From contig JAGEMR010000102.1 of the NCBI GenBank assembly GCA_021030915.1, forward strand, positions 45,935-109,934: a DNA stretch of 64,000 nt, in the 5' to 3' direction. Within the stretch, counting starts at the first letter, position 1, and each line of letters opens with the position of its first letter. Source of the DNA: Astrothelium macrocarpum. Taxonomy: Eukaryota > Ascomycota > Dothideomycetes > Trypetheliales > Trypetheliaceae. Below the pieces are notes generated by a model that saw only the letters and a program-made list of their open reading frames with translations, did not search any database and had not been told where the DNA came from. Position numbers and translations under genes: made by a program. This document shows, piece after piece, positions 60,575 through 64,000 of the stretch.

Positions 60575-61802
60575 TCAAGTGGCTCCCATTTCATGATCCT
60601 CATTAGCTTCTTCATCCTCCCATTCCTCGTCGCCGTCATCTTCATCATCGACTCCATCTTCCGGCGGAGGACCAAGGGTGTTGTTTAATAGAGCGACGAG
60701 TTCTTTGGCATGGCCCCCCAGTCTCTCATCCTCATAATCGAGCTGCTGATATAGCTTGAGGCTAGTCAGTAGCCATTTGCGGCTAGATTTCATGATATCT
60801 TCAATTACGGCGTGCTCCCCATTGACATTGCTATTTGATATATCGCCAGCTTCGTTCCTCGCTTCGGCAGTCAAGTATTGACTCCAACCACCCAGATACC
60901 AAGCTTCGACACTCTGGTCGTCTTCAAGCACTAATCGCTCCAGGACGTCCATAGCCTCGTCTCGTAATTCAGCTTCAATGAGTAGCCTGGAGAGAGAGAT
61001 TTTCGTCGGGAAATCCGGAACATTTTGATCTTCTGGTGGTAGATTTTTCCAGGAATCCAGACTTCTTAGCAGCGCAGATTTCGCATCCTCAATCCTAGTT
61101 TGTGATATTCGGACAGAGGCCAAAGTTTGCAGCACCTCAGGACTGTCCGGAGAGAGTAATAAGGCCTCCGTAACCAAAGCCTCACAACGGGATTCTGCAT
61201 CATCTTCCCACCTATTCAAATTAGCAGGTCGATAGTCAGATGAAGAGTTTAGCTTACGATAGATCAGTCATGTAAACTTCTGTCACTCCGCATAAAGCAT
61301 TTGCTAGCCTCTTCTTCTTCTCGTCCAGAAGCACGTGATTCGATTCATCGTTCGCCTCATGTTCAAGATCGCCGATGTCTCGTCTCAGCACACTTGCGCC
61401 TTTCTCGAACCAGTCTACGCTCTCCTTTCCTCCCTCTTCGCATAATTGCGCCAGCCATAGAAACTTCTCCGCTCCTCCACCCTCTTCCTCAGGAATCTTT
61501 CCTTCAGGGTCCAATTTTGCTGCTTCAAGGAAGTAAGAGCGCGATCCCTCTGCATCGCCAATCTCAATGGAAATTTCTCCTAGTAAGCTTAGTGCGGGTA
61601 GAGATGCCAATGTATATATTGAAGTCGGAGTGACGACTTTGAGAAGTTTTTGGGCGATTGTAAAAGCTTCTTCCGGCTGACCAGTTTGAAGCAAGCTTAT
61701 TGATTGCGCATATAGCTCTGCTGGATCTTGTTGTCGTTTCTCTGATTTTTTGTTCTTTCGTTTAGACTTTGGCGATCTGTTTTGGGGTTTTGTCTTAGCC
61801 AT
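60575..61802 (-). CDS. ACL4: Assembly chaperone of Rpl4 (Acl4), TPR protein
   Basis: Exon 1 (61802-61258) and exon 2 (61211-60575) give 393 aa. The start MAKTKPQNRSPKSKRKNKKS is a basic, nuclear-localisation-like segment, and I prefer this ATG to the one at 61832. Helical TPR-type repeats follow (AELYAQSISLLQTGQPEEAF, then EAWYLGGWSQYLTAEAR), and the C-terminus is an acidic tail (DDGDEEWEDEEA). Acl4 binds newly made ribosomal protein L4 and escorts it to pre-60S particles. The acidic tail fits binding of a basic ribosomal protein. It is divergent from GIR2, 227 bp between starts. Confidence 0.82.
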
Positions 61803-62029
61803 GTCTAGACTATCAATCTTTTTACTGCTCAAGTGTCATATGTCGTGAGTCATTGTTGAGCTCGTAAAGCCTTGTGAATCAACTGGTTTTTAAGGAAGCC
61901 GCGACTTGCAAATAATCCGGATAGTGGCTCGATTTTTCTGCGCCGAAAAGTGGAAATTGCCAAGTTGCGACGCTATTCCCAAATAGGTCATAAAGTAGCA
62001 TCCCACTTCCACTTCAATCGCGTCAAAAA
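61803..62029. promoter_or_regulatory. Divergent ACL4-GIR2 promoter region
   Basis: Both genes start outward from this 227-bp interval. It is AT-rich with no named motif I can defend. Confidence 0.45.
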
Positions 62030-62865
62030 ATGGGCAAGGAGGAGCAAAAGGAGGAGCGGGAGGTGCTCGACTCTATATTTCCTGACGAGATACAAGGCAA
62101 GTCTCAAAGCATCGAAAACATGATCTCTGCTTCATACATACCAGTATCTTTAGACACTGTGAGCTGACGCTACGCAAAAGATATTTCGGACAGTGAATAC
62201 CGCGTTTCAATAGCCCTCGATGTTGCGTCCGAAGATGAAGACTCTAAGCCCCGTAAATGCTCCTCGAATTCCAAACTCTTGTATGAATCTCACAACCGTC
62301 CTTAGCCACCCTAATCCTCCAAGTTCGCTATCCCGATGCTTACCCCGACGAAGCCCCCTACCTAGACATCCATGCCCCTCCAAATGCCCCCAAGTACGCC
62401 CACCTCGACATTCAAGCCGATAAAACCCGCCTTCTAGATGCTCTCCAGCCCAGCATCGAAGAGAACCTTGGCATGGCTATGATCTTCACACTCGTCTCGA
62501 CCCTCAAAGACTCGGCCGAGCTCCTCATCGAAGAGCGCAAGAACGCCGTGCAAGCCGAGCGCGAAGTCGAGATCAAAAAGGCTGAGGAAGAGGAGAACCG
62601 CAAGTTTCAGGGCACGCCGGTGACGAGGGAGAATTTTTTGGTGTGGAGGGAGAAGTTTAGACAGGAGATGAAGGAGGAGGAGAGGAGGCGGAAGGAAGAG
62701 ATGGAGGTTGAAGAGAAAAAAAAGAGGGGACGGACGGTAGAGGAGAAGAGGTTGACAGGGAGGCAGTTATGGGAGGCAGGTTTGGTGACGAAGGCGGAGG
62801 AAGAGGAGGGCGACGAGGGAGCGGATGCTTTGGCGGGGATGGAAAAGCTGGGGGTGGGTGGCTAA
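62030..62865 (+). CDS. GIR2: RWD-domain protein, Gir2/RWDD1 type
   Basis: Three exons, 62030-62096, 62181-62252 and 62306-62865, give 232 aa. Intron 1 begins GCAAGT, a rare but known GC-AG class; splicing there restores a continuous RWD domain (EEREVLDSIFPDEIQ, then LILQVRYPDAYPDEAPYLD). The middle is a charged coiled coil (EREVEIKKAEEEENRKF) and the conserved GRQLWEAGLVTK motif follows. Gir2 binds the DRG-family GTPase Rbg2 and the translational regulator Gcn1, acting on the ribosome in amino-acid starvation. All features match the family. It is head to head with ACL4. Confidence 0.9.
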
Positions 62866-63021
62866 GGATTCCGGCATGTGGATTGGCTGCAATGGGGGAA
62901 GTTGTAAGTTTCCAAGTGCCCTTTTACAAAGTCTTCTACGGCTCTAACGAGGATGGACGGAAGAGTTTGACGTGAGGATAGAATGGTGTTCTCAATTCAG
63001 CGTACAACATCCTATTATAGT

Positions 63022-63663
63022 TTACAGACTATCTGGTGGTTTTGTGATACCAGTGAGATAATCACCATTGAGCGTTTTGAAGACCTTTCCCAGACCCTCA
63101 TGACTGTAATCCTTTTTGTTCCACATGTCTTTATGATATTTCACCTTCCCTTCGTCGTCCAGCGTTAATGTGACCAGACTGTTGACTGGCTTTGAGATGT
63201 GGGGGACCTTCGGCTTGTACTCTTGGCAAAGCTTAAAGATGATTGAAGTAGGCGAATCGTGCACAATCTCCGTCGCTAGTGTTTTGGATGAGGCCATGCA
63301 TTTGGGAATACCTTGTTCGATGATCAACGGCAAGCACGAAGGTATCGGAACGACGACAGACAAGATCTGCCTGCTCGAGAAGGACTCACCATATCACTGT
63401 CCAGCGATCTTATACCTTGTATCGCAATAGCTCCATGGATCATCATAAATTGCCTTCTCCGCATAAACCTTCATATCTTCTTCGTTCGCACTCCCACTGT
63501 ACAAATTCGTGATGCATCGTACAATGTGTGCATGACCAGGAGACACCTTCAATGACTCATGAGGGTGTGGTTCGTAATCGATATCGCCTTCCTCGTTGCT
63601 AGTAAGCTGCTGAGGATCGGGACGTTGCTCGTAAGCCTTGGACAATTGCTTAGCATTAGACAT
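63022..63663 (-). pseudogene. NTF2/SnoaL-like fungal protein with in-frame stop
   Basis: Exon 1 (63663-63390) starts MSNAKQLSKAYEQ; exon 2 (63311-63022) ends in NGDYLTGITKPPDSL. Joined across a GT-AG intron they encode a 187-residue protein of a conserved fungal family with an NTF2-like fold as I recall it (NLYSGSANEEDMKVYAEKA, then SLVTLTLDDEGKVKYHKDMW). Four codons from the splice site the frame has TGA at 63394-63396 where relatives, to my memory, carry Trp (AGQ-W-YG). No alternative splice restores the frame. The rest is well conserved, so the break is recent, or an assembly error, or read-through is possible. Function is unknown. Confidence 0.65.
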
Positions 63664-64000
63664 TGCGTTTATTAAGATTCTCAATACAACTGGACCATTT
63701 TTAATGACATTTTTTAACCCAAAAACTAATTGATCTTAGGCTTCTCAAGTCATTACCTACCTACCTTGACTTACCTTCACCCTTAGGCTTGACAACGACG
63801 TCATGACTTTGTTATGTTTGTCCCCTAGAGCGTCTACACTTGTTACCATAGGTCAGGAGAAGTTTTTATGGATTATTTGAGTAACAATCTTATGGAGCAC
63901 TCGGCAATGTGATTTAGTAACACATAGGAGTCTCCACCACGGCGCGCACGGTCCCACGGTGTGCACACCTCACCATTTGTAATAGTATTTAAATATCTCC
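63664..64000. other. Right edge, nothing assigned
   Basis: Upstream sequence of the NTF2-like gene and the window edge; no coding sequence is visible. Confidence 0.5.

Noticed and set aside
1..64000. CRISPR arrays, riboswitches, operons
   Set aside because: The window is eukaryotic; no regular spacer-repeat arrays are present.

Overview
This window is nuclear DNA of a filamentous ascomycete (Pezizomycotina). Genes are split by many short introns (about 45-100 nt, GT-AG with one GC-AG). HET and NACHT proteins, a fungal-type MDR ABC transporter, and the fungal hmgA/fahA/CYP504A catabolic genes are present. No genus can be fixed from sequence alone. Splice sites were placed by hand from donor/acceptor consensus plus reading-frame closure; every multi-exon model given as intact closes in frame.

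Layout. 1-14 kb is accessory: a CorA-like transporter, a HET-domain protein, a fungal C2H2-type protein, and a broken NACHT-ankyrin (STAND) gene, with MITE-like inverted-repeat elements at 4.1 and 13.5 kb. 14-28 kb holds a Caps_synth-like glycosyltransferase, a 12-exon ABCB transporter, a second MITE copy (23.1 kb) and a secreted bicovalent FAD oxidase, separated by long gene-poor stretches. 28-36 kb is a housekeeping block with divergent CHD1 and RLI1. 37-45 kb is accessory again: a secreted Ser/Ala-rich protein with a degenerate metallopeptidase-like domain and a NACHT gene carrying one frameshift. 45-50 kb is housekeeping: divergent MAK21/NOC1 and mitochondrial prolyl-tRNA synthetase. 50-54 kb is sparse, with a small Cys/His-rich ORF and a tRNA-like sequence. 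54-60 kb is a catabolic cluster: homogentisate dioxygenase, fumarylacetoacetase and a CYP504A-type phenylacetate 2-hydroxylase. 60-64 kb has divergent ACL4 and GIR2, then an NTF2/SnoaL-like gene interrupted by a stop codon.

How the genes work together. The clearest functional unit is phenylacetate -> 2-hydroxyphenylacetate -> homogentisate -> maleylacetoacetate -> fumarate + acetoacetate, with steps 1, 3 and the last encoded here and no maleylacetoacetate isomerase seen. Several divergent pairs (CHD1/RLI1, MAK21/mito-ProRS, ACL4/GIR2) place transcription, ribosome biogenesis and translation genes head to head. The accessory parts are rich in non-self-recognition-type genes (HET, two NACHT), and these show decay: Trp-to-stop changes, frameshifts and flanking diverged repeats.
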